From Planifilum sp021793745 (GTDB taxonomy: Bacteria > Bacillota > Bacilli > Thermoactinomycetales > DSM-44946): a stretch of 64,000 nt of DNA. The translations under genes and the position numbers were made by a program. The stretch's first letter is position 1. Each line of letters starts with the position of its first letter. Shown piece after piece: positions 26,328 to 35,285 of this stretch. The notes beneath the pieces were generated by a model. The model saw only the letters and a program-made list of their open reading frames with translations, ran no database searches and had not been told where the DNA came from. Location of the stretch: positions 62,001 to 126,000 of the forward strand of contig CALKAM010000031.1 of the NCBI GenBank assembly GCA_937983105.1. The letters run 5' to 3'.

Positions 26328-26601
26328 TGCTTTCAACCCTGCCGATGGCTTCCTCCATCTGGGCATACACTTCGTCGCTCACCTTGGTCTTCAAGGCCTT
26401 CTCGAGGGATCTTCGTTTCTTGGCCAACTGAAAACACTCCGCACTCGCGCACAGGTAGGCTCCCCGCCCCGATTTTTTCCCCGTCGGGTCCACCAGGGTC
26501 TCGTGTTCCGGAGTGCGAACAATCCGAATGAGACTTTTCTTCGGTTTCATCTCCTGACAGGCGATGCACTTGCGCATGGGAATTTTCCGCACTCGCACCA
26601 C
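26320..26601 (-). CDS. ylxR: YlxR-family RNA-binding protein (DUF448)
   Basis: Small nucleic-acid-binding protein encoded with nusA. In Firmicutes homologues it has been reported as a nucleoid-associated regulator or RNase P interactor. The GTG at 26601 (GGAGG seven bases upstream) yields 93 residues. The family motif IPMRKCIACQEMKPKKSLIR and GKKSGRGAYLCASAECF are present; the CxxC and CxxxxC cysteines suggest metal binding in this lineage. Confidence 0.88.
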   Translation of the reverse strand: MVRVRKIPMRKCIACQEMKPKKSLIRIVRTPEHETLVDPTGKKSGRGAYLCASAECFQLAKKRRSLEKALKTKVSDEVYAQMEEAIGRVESNG

Positions 26602-26633
26602 GCAACCACCTCCGCACTCAAAAAATCGCCGCA

Positions 26634-27785
26634 TCAATCGGACGATTCTTCGGATCCGAACGCGTCCTCCTCCGAAACCTGCGTCGCCGGATCCTCCGGC
26701 GCCGGCTCTTCCGCCGCCGGTTCTTCCTCGACCGGATCCTCGGCATCCAGCTCTTCCGCCTCGGATTCACTCCGGATATCGATTTTCCAACCCGTCAACT
26801 TGGCGGCAAGACGGGCGTTTTGCCCCTCTTTCCCAATAGCCAGCGAAAGTTGATGATCCGGAACCACCACCCGGGCGATCTTCTCCTCCTCATCCACTTC
26901 CACACGGGTCACCTTCGCCGGCCGCAGGGCGTTGGCCACAAATTCCACCGGATCGTCCGACCAGGGAACCACATCGATCTTTTCGCCTCGGAGTTCGTTC
27001 ACCACCGTCTGCACCCGTATTCCCCGGTGGCCGACACAAGCGCCGACGGGATCCACCTGCTCATCCCGGGAAGAGACGGCGATTTTGGACCGGTGTCCCG
27101 CTTCCCGGGCCACCGAATGAATCTCCACGATGCCATCATAAATTTCCGGTACTTCAAGCTCAAACAGGCGGCGGATAAGTCCCGGATGAGTTCGAGAAAC
27201 AAAAATTTGCGGCCCTTTTGTCGACTTTTCCACCCGGGTGATATAGGTTTTCACCCGGTCCCCATGCTTGAACCGTTCTCCCGGCATCGCCTCCGACAGG
27301 GGGAGGAGCGCCTCCACTCTTCCCAGGTCAATGTAAAAAAACCGGTTATCCATCCGTTGGACGACACCGGTGACGATATCCTCCTCCCGGTCGACATATT
27401 CCTGATAGATGATGCTCCTCTCCGCCTCCCGGATCCGCTGCGTCACCACCTGCTTGGCCGTCTGTGCAGCGATGCGTCCAAAGTCCGCCGGAGTCACCTC
27501 GATCTCGACAATATCGTCCAGCTGGTAGGAGGGACTGATCTCTCTGGCCGCCTCCAGGGAGATCTCCAAACGGGGATCCGTCACCTCATCGACCACCGTC
27601 TTTCGGGCGAACACGCGAACCTTGCCGTTTTCCCGGTCGATGTCAACCCGGACATTCTGCGCAGAATGAAAATTTCGTTTATACGCCGAAATCAAGGCAG
27701 CTTCGATGGCTTCGAGCAGAATGTCTTTGCTGATCCCCTTCTCCTTTTCCAATTGATTGAGGGCCTCGATAAACTCCGCATTCAA
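26634..27785 (-). CDS. nusA: Transcription termination/antitermination factor NusA
   Basis: RNA polymerase-bound pausing and termination factor, 383 residues. N-terminal domain (MNAEFIEALNQLEKEKGIS), S1 domain (TGVVQRMDNRFFYIDLGRVE), and two KH domains (VDPVGACVGHRGIRVQTVV; LSLAIGKEGQNARLAAKLTG). The last 35 residues are an acidic Glu/Ala/Pro/Asp tail, longer than in B. subtilis NusA (371 residues). Lies between rimP and ylxR in the classical operon. Confidence 0.96.
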   Translation of the reverse strand: MNAEFIEALNQLEKEKGISKDILLEAIEAALISAYKRNFHSAQNVRVDIDRENGKVRVFARKTVVDEVTDPRLEISLEAAREISPSYQLDDIVEIEVTPADFGRIAAQTAKQVVTQRIREAERSIIYQEYVDREEDIVTGVVQRMDNRFFYIDLGRVEALLPLSEAMPGERFKHGDRVKTYITRVEKSTKGPQIFVSRTHPGLIRRLFELEVPEIYDGIVEIHSVAREAGHRSKIAVSSRDEQVDPVGACVGHRGIRVQTVVNELRGEKIDVVPWSDDPVEFVANALRPAKVTRVEVDEEEKIARVVVPDHQLSLAIGKEGQNARLAAKLTGWKIDIRSESEAEELDAEDPVEEEPAAEEPAPEDPATQVSEEDAFGSEESSD

Positions 27786-27808
27786 CGCATTGTCCTCCCT
27801 TCCTTCGC

Positions 27809-28270
27809 TTAAAAGAGAATCGCCAACCGCGCCTTGGCCACCAGGGTGTTGGGGATGACAACCTCCTTCCCTTCCACTTCCACGATCAGCCTCTCCGGCG
27901 TATAATCCGTCAAGGTTCCCTCAAAGGTTTTTCTGCCGTCGACGGGCTCATAGGTCTTGATGTGGACATGCTTGCCGACAGCCCTTTCAAAATCCCGCTC
28001 CTTTTTCAACGGACGTTCCGCCCCCGGCGAAGAAACCTCCAGGATATATGCTCCGGATATGGGATCCACCCGGTCCAACTCTTTGCTCAACCGCTCGCTG
28101 ACGCGGCTGATGTCGTCCAGGCTCACCCGTCCTTCGATCCGATCGATAAACAGACGCAAAAAACGGTTCTTTCCCTCTTTTTTAAACTCGATATCCACCA
28201 ATTCCAAACCGTCTTCAGCCAGAAGAGGGGCAGCCAATTCCTCTACGATCTCCGTGATCTTGCGGCCCAC
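27809..28270 (-). CDS. rimP: Ribosome maturation factor RimP
   Basis: Assists 30S assembly. The GTG at 28270, seven bases after GGGGAGG, gives 153 residues starting VGRKITEIVEELAAPLL, matching family length. Conserved ELVDIEFKKEGKNRFLRLFID and SSPGAERPLKKERDFERAVG are present, with the C-terminal SH3-like domain after residue 90. The frame continues upstream to 28369 through the leader hairpin; that part is not expected to be translated. First gene of rimP-nusA-ylxR-ylxQ-infB. Confidence 0.94.
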   Translation of the reverse strand: MGRKITEIVEELAAPLLAEDGLELVDIEFKKEGKNRFLRLFIDRIEGRVSLDDISRVSERLSKELDRVDPISGAYILEVSSPGAERPLKKERDFERAVGKHVHIKTYEPVDGRKTFEGTLTDYTPERLIVEVEGKEVVIPNTLVAKARLAILF

Positions 28271-28325
28271 CTTCGTCCCTCCCCGTACATCCCGCAGAAG
28301 TTTGTCATAAACCGCACCCAAAGGG

Positions 28326-28351
28326 AAAGAGTGGGCGACAACCCACTCTTT
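28326..28351 (-). other. Leader hairpin of the rimP-nusA-infB operon
   Basis: Perfect 10-bp stem AAAGAGTGGG with a six-base loop, about 35 bases downstream of the expected transcription start. It is followed by CCCTTTGGG on the minus strand, a weak U tract. It could be the polC terminator, an attenuator for the nusA operon, or both. Confidence 0.55.
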
Positions 28352-28390
28352 CTCAGGGACGCTATCCATGCTACCAGTATAGCCACAAAG

Positions 28391-28419
28391 ATTATATCAT
28401 AACCGTGAACCACTGACAA
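28391..28419 (-). promoter_or_regulatory. Promoter of the rimP-nusA-infB operon
   Basis: Minus-strand TTGTCA (28419-28414), exactly 17 bases, perfect TATAAT (28396-28391). It lies directly behind the polC stop codon. Confidence 0.85.
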
Positions 28420-28436
28420 TCCGCTATTTCATCGGA

Positions 28437-31400
28437 TCAAAACAGGGTCAGCTGATTGCTCTCCGGCAGATCCCGGAGGCAACCCAGGCGCTCCAGCACC
28501 TCCACCACGGCGCTGGAAACACGGCTCCGCTTCTGGAAATCCTCGATGGACAAAAAGTGTCCCTCTTCCCGGGCTTTGACAATATTGCGGGCCGCGTTTA
28601 CCCCGATTCCGGATACGGAGGAGAAAGGAGGCAGCAGGGCGTCCCCATCCACCAGGAATCGGGTCGCGTCGGAGCGGTACAGATCGATCGGGAGGAAGGA
28701 GAGGCCGCGGGCCATCATTTCCCTGGCCGACTCGAGCACGGTCAGCAGCCCCTTTTCCTTCGGCGAGGCATCCGCCCCCTTTTCATCGATCTCATGGATC
28801 CTCCGATTGACCACTTCGGGTCCCTTGAGCACCAGTTCCAGATCGAAATCGTCCGCCCGAACGGTAAAGTACGTGGCGTAATACTCGGCGGGATAGTACA
28901 CCTTGAACCAGGCAATCCGAACGGCCATGAGCACGTAGGCCACCGCATGGGCCTTGGGAAACATATACTTGATCTTGCGGCAGGAGCTGATATACCAATC
29001 CGGGATCCCGTATTCCTTCATCTCCTTTTCTTCTTCCTCGGTGAGTCCCTTCCCTTTACGCACCTTCTCCATGATCTTGAAGGCCGTTTTCGGCTTCATT
29101 CCCTTGTAGATGAGGTAGAGCATAATGTCGTCCCGGGTGGCGATCACCTCCGACAACACGGCGGTGCCGCTTCGAATCAGCTCCTGGGCATTGTTCAACC
29201 AGACGTCCGTTCCGTGGGACAAACCCGATATCCGGACCAGTTCACCGAAGGTCGTCGGCCGCGTATCCTCCAGCATCTGCCGGACAAACCGGGTGCCGAA
29301 TTCCGGTATGCCCAGCGTTCCCGTCAAACATCCGATCTCCTCCGGCGTCACCCCCAGCGATTCCGTCCCGCTGAACAGCTGGAGCACTTTCGGGTCGTCC
29401 ACGGGAATCTTCTTGGGATCCACCCCTGTCAGGTCCTGCAACATGCGGATGACGGTGGGATCATCATGGCCCAAAATGTCCAGCTTCAGCAGCCGGCCGC
29501 TGATGGCATGGTAATCGAAGTGGGTGGTCACCGTCCGGGCTTTGGGATCGTCCGCCGGGCGCTGGATCGGCGTGAAATCAAACACATCCCGGTTCTGGGG
29601 CACCACCATCAACCCGCCCGGATGCTGGCCGGTGGTTCGCTTCACACCTGTACATCCGCGGACCAGCCGTTCGACCTCCGCGTTGCGCAAAGTGAGCCCC
29701 ATCTCCTCCTGATACTTTTTCACATACCCGTAAGCCGTCTTCTCCGCGACGGTGGAAATCGTTCCCGCCCGGTACACGTACTCCTTTCCGAACAATTCCT
29801 CCGTGTATTTGTGGGCCCTGGGCTGGTACTCACCCGAGAAGTTCAAGTCGATATCCGGGGTTTTGTCCCCTTCAAATCCCAGGAAGGTCTCGAAGGGAAT
29901 ATCATGACCGTCCTTCCGCATCTTCGCACCGCACCGGGGACAATCCTTGTCGGGCAAGTCGAAACCGGACGCCACCGATCCGTCCGTGACAAACTGGCTA
30001 AATTTGCACTCCGGACAGACGTAATGGGGAGGCAGGGGATTCACTTCGGTGATGGAACTCATCGTAGCCACAAAGGACGATCCCACCGAACCCCGGGATC
30101 CCACCAGGTAGCCGTCCGAAAGGGATTTGGTCACCAGCTTGTGCGAAATCAGATAGATAACGGCAAAGCCGTGCTTGATAATGCTATTCAGTTCCTTCTC
30201 CAGCCGCTCCTTCACAATATCGGGCAGAGGAGAGCCGTAGGTCTGCTCCGCCGTTTCATAGCAGATTCGCCGCAGCTCTTCGTCGGCCCCCTCGATAATC
30301 GGCGTGTGCGTCCCATCGGGATAGGGGGCGATCTCCTCTATCCGGTCAGCGATGCCCCGGGGGGCGGTGATAACCACCTCCCGCGCCTTTTCCTCCCCCA
30401 GATAGGCAAAGGCCTCCAGCATCTCCTCCGTCGTCCGAAAGTAGACCGGAGGAAGGGGGTCTTTGCGGCGGAAACCGCTCTGGTTGGCCGTGAGAATCTC
30501 CCGATATATCGAATCCCATGGATCCAGATAGTGAACGTTGGCCGTCGCCACCACCGGCTTCCCCAATTTTTCGCCGATCCGGACCAAAAGCCGATTCGTC
30601 TCCCGGAGCCGCTCCTCGCTTTCCACAATGCCCTTCTCGATCAGGTGACGGTTCACCTCGACCGGCTGGATTTCGATATAATCGTAAAAACGGGCAATCT
30701 CCTCGGCCTCCTGGGGAGACTTCTGGAGAGCCGCCTCGAAAAGCTCTCCCTTTTCACATCCGGAGCCGACAATCAGCCCCTCCCGGTGCTTCTCCAATTC
30801 GCTCCTCGGAATGCGGGGAACCCGATGAAAATATTCCAAATGAGACAGGGAAATCAATTTGTACAAATTTTTCAGGCCGGTGGCATTCTGAACCAACAGA
30901 ACGACGTGGAACGGCCGCAGTCGGGATACGTCGCGCCGATCGGTGATTTCATTTAACTGGTCAAGGCGCACAACCTCTTTCGCCAGACAGTCCTCCACCA
31001 TCTTCCACAACAGATAACCGGTCGCTTCCGCGTCGTGAATCGCCCGGTGATGCTGTTTCAATTCGATGCCGAAATGCTTACACAGCGTGTTCAACCGGTA
31101 GTTTTTCAGCCCCGAATAAAGGGAGCGGGCCATCTCGAGGGTATCGATCACCGGATTGGTCAAAGGTTCGCGGCCCAGCCGCTGAACGCCCATGTCAAGA
31201 AAACCCATGTCAAAACGGGCGTTGTGGGCGACGAGCACGCTGTCACCGACAAACTGGAGAAAGCGCTGAAGCACCTCCTCCACCTCCGGTGCCCCCTCCA
31301 GCATCTCATCGGTAATACCCGTCAATTCGGTAATCGTCGATGTCAATTTCCGGTGGGGATTGGCAAAGGAGCTGAAGCGGTCGACGATCTCACCGCCGCG

Positions 31401-32726
31401 TACCTTGACCGCCGCCAGTTCGATGATCGTGTCGTGGACAGCGGAGAGCCCCGTCGTTTCGACGTCGAAAACGACATAGGTGTCCTCCTGGAGGTTCCGG
31501 GGAGCGGGTCGCATCACGATGGGAACCCCATCGTCCACCAAATAGGCCTCCACCCCGTAGATCACCTTGATGCCGTGCTTTTGGGCCGCAGCATGCGCTT
31601 CGGGGAAGGCCTGCACCACCCCGTGATCGGTGATGGCCACAGCGGGGTGGCCCCATTCCGCCGCTCGCTTTACCACTTCTCCGGGATCATTCACCCCATC
31701 CATGCTGCTCATCGCCGTGTGCAGATGGAGCTCCACCCGCTTTTCCTCGGCATGGTCGGCGCGCTTCATCGGCTCCGTCTCGTTGAGGTCATTCCCCATC
31801 AGAACCAGTTCCCGGGCAAAGTTATCGTATTGAACGGACCCCCGAACTACAACCCACATCCCATCCTTTACCCGGGACAGGAGGGCGGCGTCTTCCTTAT
31901 CGCGGGCGAACATTTTCACCTGAATCGAATCGGTAAAATCCGTCAGGTTGAACGTAAGCAGCGTGCGACCGCTGCGCAGCTCCCGGGTCTCTGCCTTGAA
32001 AACCTCCCCCCGCAATACGACGCGCCGCTCCTCTTCGGTAATCCTCCGGATCGGCACCGGCTCCTCCCGAATCGCATACCCGACAACCAGCTCCTGATCG
32101 GATGCAGGCTGAGGCGCCGGTGGCGGTGTCGACTCCCTTTCCACCAACGCCTGCTCTTTCAATCGTTGTTCCTCGGCCTGCTGTTGTTCACGAAACCGCG
32201 TCTCCTCTTCCTCCAAGGGGCGGCTCTCGAGGGTGACACGGATCTCCTTTCCGGAGACCTCCCGAATCATCGATGCGATCACCCGATCGAGGCGCTTCTG
32301 CTCAGCCATCTGCACCATCATCGGATGGGGAAACGTAATGATCATCCCATCCTTTTCCCAGCGCCATTCCGCCCTTCCCATCCAGCCTGCGGCTGCAGCG
32401 GACACATCTTCCGCCACCCTTTTCCGGATCCACTCCCAGTACAACTGTAAAATCTGCTCCGGATCGACACCCGCCGGCCTCAGACGAACCGACACCCCAG
32501 CCGCCCGGCCCAATACCGAGCTGAGCCGGGACTCCATCTCCTGCCATATATGGGGTGGAACCGGTCGTTTCAGACCGAGAAAAAGGGTCCACGTTCGCCG
32601 GGAAAGGCTCACTTGAATCTTTTCGATATACGCATCCTGAAAGTGCTTGTCCAACCATTCCCGCGGCAGATCCGCCCGGGAAAAGAGCTGCTCCAATCTC
32701 TCCCTCTTGACCTCCGGCGTCGCCAT
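28437..32726 (-). CDS. polC: DNA polymerase III subunit alpha, Gram-positive type
   Basis: Replicative polymerase with built-in 3'-5' exonuclease. From the ATG at 32726 (GGGAGGG nine bases upstream) it is 1429 residues, near the 1437 of B. subtilis; the frame to 32858 is rejected. Domain order: N-terminal helical/KH part, OB fold (VVLRGEVFKAETRELRSGRT), split PHP (VELHLHTAMSSMDGVNDPGE) interrupted by the DnaQ-like exonuclease (FDVETTGLSAVHD), zinc module (CPECKF and CPRCG), then palm with DKTPDIDLNFSGEYQPRAH and helix-hairpin-helix near the C-terminus. Its upstream neighbour is not proS, unlike in B. subtilis. Confidence 0.97.
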   Translation of the reverse strand: MATPEVKRERLEQLFSRADLPREWLDKHFQDAYIEKIQVSLSRRTWTLFLGLKRPVPPHIWQEMESRLSSVLGRAAGVSVRLRPAGVDPEQILQLYWEWIRKRVAEDVSAAAAGWMGRAEWRWEKDGMIITFPHPMMVQMAEQKRLDRVIASMIREVSGKEIRVTLESRPLEEEETRFREQQQAEEQRLKEQALVERESTPPPAPQPASDQELVVGYAIREEPVPIRRITEEERRVVLRGEVFKAETRELRSGRTLLTFNLTDFTDSIQVKMFARDKEDAALLSRVKDGMWVVVRGSVQYDNFARELVLMGNDLNETEPMKRADHAEEKRVELHLHTAMSSMDGVNDPGEVVKRAAEWGHPAVAITDHGVVQAFPEAHAAAQKHGIKVIYGVEAYLVDDGVPIVMRPAPRNLQEDTYVVFDVETTGLSAVHDTIIELAAVKVRGGEIVDRFSSFANPHRKLTSTITELTGITDEMLEGAPEVEEVLQRFLQFVGDSVLVAHNARFDMGFLDMGVQRLGREPLTNPVIDTLEMARSLYSGLKNYRLNTLCKHFGIELKQHHRAIHDAEATGYLLWKMVEDCLAKEVVRLDQLNEITDRRDVSRLRPFHVVLLVQNATGLKNLYKLISLSHLEYFHRVPRIPRSELEKHREGLIVGSGCEKGELFEAALQKSPQEAEEIARFYDYIEIQPVEVNRHLIEKGIVESEERLRETNRLLVRIGEKLGKPVVATANVHYLDPWDSIYREILTANQSGFRRKDPLPPVYFRTTEEMLEAFAYLGEEKAREVVITAPRGIADRIEEIAPYPDGTHTPIIEGADEELRRICYETAEQTYGSPLPDIVKERLEKELNSIIKHGFAVIYLISHKLVTKSLSDGYLVGSRGSVGSSFVATMSSITEVNPLPPHYVCPECKFSQFVTDGSVASGFDLPDKDCPRCGAKMRKDGHDIPFETFLGFEGDKTPDIDLNFSGEYQPRAHKYTEELFGKEYVYRAGTISTVAEKTAYGYVKKYQEEMGLTLRNAEVERLVRGCTGVKRTTGQHPGGLMVVPQNRDVFDFTPIQRPADDPKARTVTTHFDYHAISGRLLKLDILGHDDPTVIRMLQDLTGVDPKKIPVDDPKVLQLFSGTESLGVTPEEIGCLTGTLGIPEFGTRFVRQMLEDTRPTTFGELVRISGLSHGTDVWLNNAQELIRSGTAVLSEVIATRDDIMLYLIYKGMKPKTAFKIMEKVRKGKGLTEEEEKEMKEYGIPDWYISSCRKIKYMFPKAHAVAYVLMAVRIAWFKVYYPAEYYATYFTVRADDFDLELVLKGPEVVNRRIHEIDEKGADASPKEKGLLTVLESAREMMARGLSFLPIDLYRSDATRFLVDGDALLPPFSSVSGIGVNAARNIVKAREEGHFLSIEDFQKRSRVSSAVVEVLERLGCLRDLPESNQLTLF

Positions 32727-32890
32727 GGGGCCAAACCCTCCCGTTTTCCACCTTTCACCGTTCCTACGTTGCTCCATCAAGTGTATCAAAAAATGGACAG
32801 ACGAACCACACATGTGAAGCCCTTCGGGGAATTCACCTTCTAAACGAATTTTCCGCAAAGAAACTCTTCACTTATTTTTCCTTCAAAGCA

Positions 32891-32920
32891 TTGACAGGCC
32901 AAGCCCTCCTGAAGTACATT
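32891..32920 (+). promoter_or_regulatory. Promoter of the methyltransferase gene
   Basis: TTGACA (32891-32896), 18-base spacer, TACATT (32915-32920), about 110 bases ahead of the coding start and divergent from polC. Confidence 0.65.
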
Positions 32921-33033
32921 AATATCATCAATAGAAACTATGTTTCATCTAATAAAACACCGCGGATCCCCGGACCGGCTGCGGCGATAGCAGTTATAGG
33001 ATTGGTTCTCACCGAACACCAAGGAGGATATCC

Positions 33034-33801
33034 ATGGACGATACCAAAGGGAAGGTGAAAAAGCAGTTTAAACAGTCCGGCAGCGATTACCGGCACAGCG
33101 CCATCCATGCCAAGGGGCGGGACCTGGAGTGGATCGTCGAAGAAGTCGAAACATCCCCTCCGCCGCTGCTGGCCCTGGACATCGCCACCGGCACGGGGCA
33201 TACCGCCTTCGCCCTCAGCCGGTGCGTAGGCCGGGTCGTCGGTTTGGACCTGACACCGGAGATGCTGCGCATCGCCGCGGAAGAAGCCAATCGGCGGGGC
33301 ATTGACAATGTCACCTGGGCGGAGGGGGACGCGGAAAGTCTTCCCTTTCCCGACCGGCTTTTTGACGTGGTCACCTGCCGCATCGCCGCCCATCACTTTC
33401 CCCGGGCGGAACAAGCCTTTGCCGAAGCGCGCCGGGTGTTGGTGCCGGGGGGACGGATGATCCTGATCGACAATTACGCCCCCGAAGAAGCCGACGCGCT
33501 GCTCAACCGGGTGGAAACCCTTCGGGACCCTTCCCATTTCCGGGTGCACACCCTGTCCGGCTGGACCCGCCTGCTCCAACAAGCCGGATTTTCCACCGTC
33601 ACCCTGTTGCGGCGGTGGAAGACCCCCGTCGTCCTGGAGGAGTGGTTCCAACGGGCGAAAACCCGGGCGGAGCACCGTAAAGCCGCTATCCGGCTGCTTT
33701 CCGAAGCTCCGCAACCGGTGCGGGATCGGGTCCTCTGCCGCCCTTTCCCGGAACCGGACCAGCTGATCCTGCGAAAGGGCATGTGGATCGCAACGAGGTA
33801 A
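33034..33801 (+). CDS. Class I SAM-dependent methyltransferase (UbiE/YcgJ-like)
   Basis: Putative small-molecule methyltransferase, 255 residues, with a strong AAGGAGG site before the ATG. Motif I is LDIATGTGHTAFA (residues 48-60), the acidic loop is VVGLDLTPEML, then AEGDAESLPFPDRLFD and RRVLVPGGRMILID (post-I/III). This is the UbiE/MenG-like subgroup. The only coding gene on the plus strand between polC and 52 kb, with its own promoter and no matching partner, so substrate is unknown. It sits with bdbC/bdbD in the place of proS and may be an insertion. Confidence 0.82.
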   Translation: MDDTKGKVKKQFKQSGSDYRHSAIHAKGRDLEWIVEEVETSPPPLLALDIATGTGHTAFALSRCVGRVVGLDLTPEMLRIAAEEANRRGIDNVTWAEGDAESLPFPDRLFDVVTCRIAAHHFPRAEQAFAEARRVLVPGGRMILIDNYAPEEADALLNRVETLRDPSHFRVHTLSGWTRLLQQAGFSTVTLLRRWKTPVVLEEWFQRAKTRAEHRKAAIRLLSEAPQPVRDRVLCRPFPEPDQLILRKGMWIATR

Positions 33802-33953
33802 ACCCCCCGGGGGACCCATGCGAGGGGGCCGGACGCGCCGCTGCCACCAGGGGAAAACGAGCGGCACCGCCCCCTCCGCCCTTCGAGAATGAAAAAACGA
33901 CTACTCAAATGGGAGCATTGCCGGATTGCCCGGAAGGATTGAAACCGTCCGGG

Positions 33954-33987
33954 TAAAAAAAGAAACGGCCCAAATGCGGACCGTTTC
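33954..33987 (-). terminator. Terminator after bdbC
   Basis: 10-bp stem GAAACGGTCC/GGGCCGTTTC (one G-U pair) with a six-base loop, minus strand followed by seven Ts. It lies 52 bases past the bdbC stop; no separate plus-strand terminator is obvious for the methyltransferase. Confidence 0.85.
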
Positions 33988-34038
33988 CTTGGACTTTCCG
34001 AAGGCCCCAAAACGCCCGGCGGCAGGGCCGCTTTGCGC

Positions 34039-34455
34039 TCATTCATCCCCCTTCCTGGCCATCACTAAAAACAGGGAGATCAGAACAAAAGCGGTGAAAG
34101 CCAGGAGAGGGATGGTGACAAAGCCCAACCAATTGATATATTGACCGGAACAGGGAACCCCCTGCTTGCAGGGAGCCCAATCCGCCATCCCCGGCATCTT
34201 CTGCAGCAGGTAGTGAAAGGCGGACAACGCAGCACCGCCCAGGCTGAGGGGAAGCGAGTATGGGATGATAGAACGGTCATCCCGGTACGAGGCGATCCCC
34301 AGGATCACTGCGAGGGGATACATCAGGATCCGCTGATACCAGCACAATTCACAGGGGATGAATCCCGCAACCTCGCTGAAATAAAGACTGCCTCCGGTGG
34401 CGACGAGCGATACCAGCCAAGCCAAGTACAGGCCATAACTGCGCATCCAGGCCAC
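34039..34455 (-). CDS. bdbC: DsbB-family disulfide-generating membrane protein BdbC
   Basis: Quinone-coupled oxidase that re-oxidises the thiol oxidase BdbD. 138 residues with four membrane segments. The first extracytoplasmic loop holds CELC (Cys35, Cys38) and the second holds Cys95 and Cys102 in APCKQGVPC, the two redox pairs required by DsbB proteins. Lies 20 bases downstream of bdbD, forming a two-gene oxidation unit. In B. subtilis bdbDC is involved in competence pilin folding. Confidence 0.92.
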   Translation of the reverse strand: MAWMRSYGLYLAWLVSLVATGGSLYFSEVAGFIPCELCWYQRILMYPLAVILGIASYRDDRSIIPYSLPLSLGGAALSAFHYLLQKMPGMADWAPCKQGVPCSGQYINWLGFVTIPLLAFTAFVLISLFLVMARKGDE

Positions 34456-34475
34456 ACCCGCTCCTCCTCTCCCCG

Positions 34476-35213
34476 CTACCTGCTTTCATTCAATGCTTCT
34501 TCAATCTGCTTCTTTAAGGCGGGATAATCGAACACGACATGTTGGTCCACCCGTTTCCCGTTGATAAAGAGAGCGGGAACCGAATCAACTCCCAGTTTGG
34601 CGGCGATCTTCTTATCCTCCTCCACCGCCTGCTTATGCGCCTGATCCTTCAACTCCTTTTCCAACCGGGCGTGATCAATATCCGGCACTTCTTTTTTGGC
34701 CAACTCGACCAAAAAGGGGACCGTGGCCCACTGATCGGTCTCCAATCCCTGATGGGCGTATACCGCCTCATAAAAAGACCAGAAGGCCTCGGGCTTTTGC
34801 CGGTATACCGCCTCTCCCGCCATGCTGGCCGTTTTGGAATCCTCCCCGAGAAGCGGATTGTCAATAAAGTACAGGCCCACCCGCTCCGTATCCAGAAAAT
34901 CCCGCTTCAACTGCGGAAAGATCTCCTCGGCAAACCGTTTGCAAACCGGGCACTTGTAGTCTCCAAATTCCACGATTTTGACTGGAGCGTCGGGATTTCC
35001 AATCACCGGCTGTTTTTCATAAGCGAAGACCTGGTGATCCACCGGTGTCGCCTGTTGCTCAGAAAGGGATGTCGTCAAAAAATACAGGCCGACGACCAAT
35101 CCCAGTACGACCAGGGTCCCGAGCGTCAGATTCCGGATCCGGCGCTCCCTCGCCTTGGCCTGCTTCTTCAACGCCTGTTTTTGGCGGTTCTTTTTTTTCT
35201 TCGGTTTGGACAT
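34476..35213 (-). CDS. bdbD: DsbA-family thiol:disulfide oxidoreductase BdbD
   Basis: Membrane-anchored extracytoplasmic thiol oxidase. From the ATG at 35213 (GGGGGG five bases upstream) it has 245 residues: a highly basic cytoplasmic N-terminus (MSKPKKKKNRQKQ), one membrane segment at about 28-47, then a thioredoxin fold with active site CPVC at residues 88-91 (VEFGDYKCPVCKRFAEE) and the cis-proline loop GVDSVPALFINGKR. It pairs with bdbC downstream. Confidence 0.92.
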   Translation of the reverse strand: MSKPKKKKNRQKQALKKQAKARERRIRNLTLGTLVVLGLVVGLYFLTTSLSEQQATPVDHQVFAYEKQPVIGNPDAPVKIVEFGDYKCPVCKRFAEEIFPQLKRDFLDTERVGLYFIDNPLLGEDSKTASMAGEAVYRQKPEAFWSFYEAVYAHQGLETDQWATVPFLVELAKKEVPDIDHARLEKELKDQAHKQAVEEDKKIAAKLGVDSVPALFINGKRVDQHVVFDYPALKKQIEEALNESR

Positions 35214-35285
35214 GGTTACCCCCCTACGACCGTGGGAGCCGGAGGTGATCCCTTCCGACTCCCAAGTATTCACGGCCTCCCCCGA

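Noticed and set aside
28271..28369. N-terminal extension of RimP
   Set aside because: The extra 33 codons run through the leader hairpin; the GTG at 28270 has GGGGAGG at seven bases and gives the family's normal length.
28557..30956. A 799-codon plus-strand open frame
   Set aside because: Antisense to the polymerase domain of polC; no ribosome site or family motif.
32941..33033. Riboswitch-like leader of the methyltransferase gene
   Set aside because: Short GC-rich repeats (CCGCGG, CCGGACCGG) can pair, but no known aptamer or terminator/antiterminator pair is visible.
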